Below are positions 62,616-64,000 of a stretch of DNA of 64,000 bases, one piece after another. A program made the position numbers and the translations under genes. Source of the stretch: Fimbriimonadia bacterium. Its GTDB lineage: Bacteria; Armatimonadota; Fimbriimonadia; Fimbriimonadales; JABRVX01. The notes beneath the pieces were generated by a model. It was given only the letters and a program-made list of their open reading frames with translations. It did no database searches and was not told the origin of the DNA. Each line of letters begins with the position of its first letter. The first letter of the stretch is position 1. The stretch is from the NCBI GenBank assembly GCA_039961735.1, contig JABRVX010000002.1, positions 1 through 64,000 of the forward strand, read 5' to 3'.

Positions 62616-63998
62616 ATGCCCCGAGCTGTCGTCATCGTCTTGCTATGGCTCACCGCTGCAATCGTCAGCGCCGACCTGGCGGCCGGAGTCGCCCGGGTCG
62701 GTCTCACACCGGATCCGAGTGCGGAGAAGGTTCCGTTGGGCGGCTACACGGCCCGAGGCAACAAGAAGGCCATCGGCGTGCGCGACGAGGTCGGCGCGAC
62801 CGCTTTGGTGCTCTCCTCGGGCGGGCAGCGCTTCGCCATCGTGTCGTGCGACCTGCTCACCGTCCCCGCATCCCTGTCAGAAGCGGTTGCGGCGCGTCTC
62901 CCCAGCTGGTCGGAGCAGGACCTCGTCCTATGCGCCACTCACACCCACTGCGCGCCGGACAGCCAGCGCCTCAACCGCCGAATGAGGTTTCCGGTGCCCG
63001 GCATCGCCACCTTCGACGCGAAGGCACTGGACTGGACCGCCGAGCGCATCGCTGCAGCCATCCGACAGGCGGAGACTTGCCTCGAGCCCGTGACGCTCTG
63101 GACCGGCTCTGCCGCAGCGGACCTCAGCCGGGGCAGGCGACCAGCAGAGACCGCACTGCCGAACTGCCGCGGGCCAATCGTCGGTCGCATGCCGCAGAAA
63201 CTCCGCCGTCAAGCTGCGCCACATCCCGAGCCGGACGTTTTGCACGTCGCCGAGTTCCGGCGAGGGGACGGAACTCCCCTGGTCCTTCTGGTCAACTATG
63301 CGGCTCACCCCACGATCTTCGGCGACAAGATGCTGCAGATATCCGCCGAGTGGCCGGGAGAGTTGGCCCGTTGCTGGGAAAGGCGCAACCCCGGAACGCC
63401 CCTCCTGTTCCTGAACGGCGCACTGGGCGACCGTTCTCCGGTCGCCGATAGAGGCACGGATGACGACGAACGGGTGGCTCTCTACGCCCGCTCCCTGCTG
63501 AGAGTGATCGCAGGTGCCATGGGCAACCTGTCGCCCGTGAGTCGCGGCCCGATGGAAGCGGATGGGCACGGGCGACAGGTTGCCCATGGCACCTCTCCTG
63601 GGCCCTCTCCGGAGCACATGCTCGTCCGCTACACCGTGGCCTCACTGCCCGCTGCGCAGCCGCATCCCGAGCTTGTTCGGGAGATGGCCGCCCAGGGCAT
63701 CCCCAAAGGGTTACTCGGCCAGGTAGTGCAGGGCTTTGCTCCACCCGCGGCGCCCATGCGCTTGTTGCAAGTCGGCGGCTGGCGCGTTCTGTTCGTGCCC
63801 GGCGAGCCCACCACCAAGGCGGGCGCGGAGCTTCGGCGGGCAGCACGGGCCGACTTCGTCGCCTCCTTCGCCAGCGAGTGGGTGGGATACGTGCTGACGC
63901 CCGAGGAGTACGCCCAAGGTGGGTACGAGGCCACCGTCTCCTTCCACGGCCCGCACCTGCTGGACGTGCTCCTCGCCGCTGCGCGTTGTCTTCGCTAG
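62616..63998 (+). CDS. Neutral/alkaline ceramidase-like exported protein
   Basis: 460 aa. A signal peptide (about 1-19, cut near VSA) is followed by the ceramidase N-terminal-type domain. Visible features are the metal-site region VLCATHTHCAPDS, VLLVNYAAHPTIFGDKMLQI and FLNGALGDRSP, where the Ser in GDRSP matches the nucleophile site of known ceramidases. Many bacterial members lack the C-terminal domain and have uncertain substrates. Residues about 299-327 (AGAMGNLSPVSRGPM...) are encoded by an inserted palindrome (63512-63594) that keeps the frame. Complete just inside the window end; divergent from the tricorn gene. Confidence 0.8.
   Translation: MPRAVVIVLLWLTAAIVSADLAAGVARVGLTPDPSAEKVPLGGYTARGNKKAIGVRDEVGATALVLSSGGQRFAIVSCDLLTVPASLSEAVAARLPSWSEQDLVLCATHTHCAPDSQRLNRRMRFPVPGIATFDAKALDWTAERIAAAIRQAETCLEPVTLWTGSAAADLSRGRRPAETALPNCRGPIVGRMPQKLRRQAAPHPEPDVLHVAEFRRGDGTPLVLLVNYAAHPTIFGDKMLQISAEWPGELARCWERRNPGTPLLFLNGALGDRSPVADRGTDDDERVALYARSLLRVIAGAMGNLSPVSRGPMEADGHGRQVAHGTSPGPSPEHMLVRYTVASLPAAQPHPELVREMAAQGIPKGLLGQVVQGFAPPAAPMRLLQVGGWRVLFVPGEPTTKAGAELRRAARADFVASFASEWVGYVLTPEEYAQGGYEATVSFHGPHLLDVLLAAARCLR
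63512..63594. repeat. 83-bp palindrome inside the ceramidase-like coding sequence
   Basis: Arms 63512-63539 and 63567-63594 are exact 28-bp reverse complements (core tgccatgggcaacctgtcgc) around a 27-base centre. The frame is unbroken and the element adds about 27 codons. Its arm sequence is not the same as families A and B elsewhere in the window. Confidence 0.9.
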
Positions 63999-64000
63999 CC

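Overview
The window is a dense, high-GC bacterial chromosome segment. About 50 supported genes lie on both strands, and I recognise no rRNA or tRNA gene. MurJ, an LptD/OstA-like outer-membrane protein, TolC/RND efflux genes and several lipoproteins point to a diderm with peptidoglycan. A PEP-CTERM protein, a prepilin-like secreted protein, a dockerin-repeat protein and a bacterial tricorn protease fit an Armatimonadota-like or related lineage. That placement is inference only. Several genes seem to start right after a TANNNT box and have no Shine-Dalgarno (leaderless candidates), two of them with TTG starts.

Layout. 1-1647: repeat-rich edge and a redoxin-fold exported protein whose last codons lie in a repeat. 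1729-6279: a tight operon of six membrane proteins, one fusing polysaccharide-export/SLBB-like modules to about seven TM helices; I do not know its function, and it is a main candidate for an undescribed system. 6502-18152: MurJ, PEP-CTERM protein, RpiB-GlyA, class I aldolase, DUF3857/transglutaminase protein, HEXXH lipoprotein-AcpS, PurN, prepilin-like protein. 18220-25379: metal-type RND tripartite efflux operon with a Cys-rich small exported protein and an adaptor carrying three heavy-metal-binding modules. 25384-29981: M28 peptidase, 5'-nucleotidase C-domain protein, prfB with an intact programmed frameshift, LptD-like protein.

30139-35771: dockerin protein, transposase remnant, then two ECF sigma/anti-sigma modules. 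One carries RseB-like and Spy/ZraP-like partners; the other an anti-sigma factor with STN and zinc-ribbon domains and a good ECF-type promoter. 35864-44688: TrpB, hybrid histidine kinase, TPR protein, a 46-aa exported peptide, a sigma-like factor, GH38 mannosidase, GpmA.

44919-50772: a five-gene defence-like island with two BREX-type (DUF2791-like) P-loop proteins and a SNF2 helicase fused to an Mrr-type nuclease. One P-loop protein has lost its Walker A; the other has an intact Walker A but is frameshifted by a 7-bp tandem duplication. No methyltransferase or PglZ is present. 50810-53018: STN protein, exported beta-sandwich protein, and a repeat zone with a 57-bp x3 array and a 31-bp x11 array. 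53019-63998: DinB-like protein, acyl-CoA synthetase-like enzyme, the membrane/stator half of F-ATP synthase (atpI-B-E-F-H only), tricorn protease, and a ceramidase-like protein containing an in-frame 83-bp palindrome.

Dispersed palindromes are a recurring feature of the window. They sit between genes, form arrays, supply one gene's stop codon, and interrupt one coding sequence in frame.
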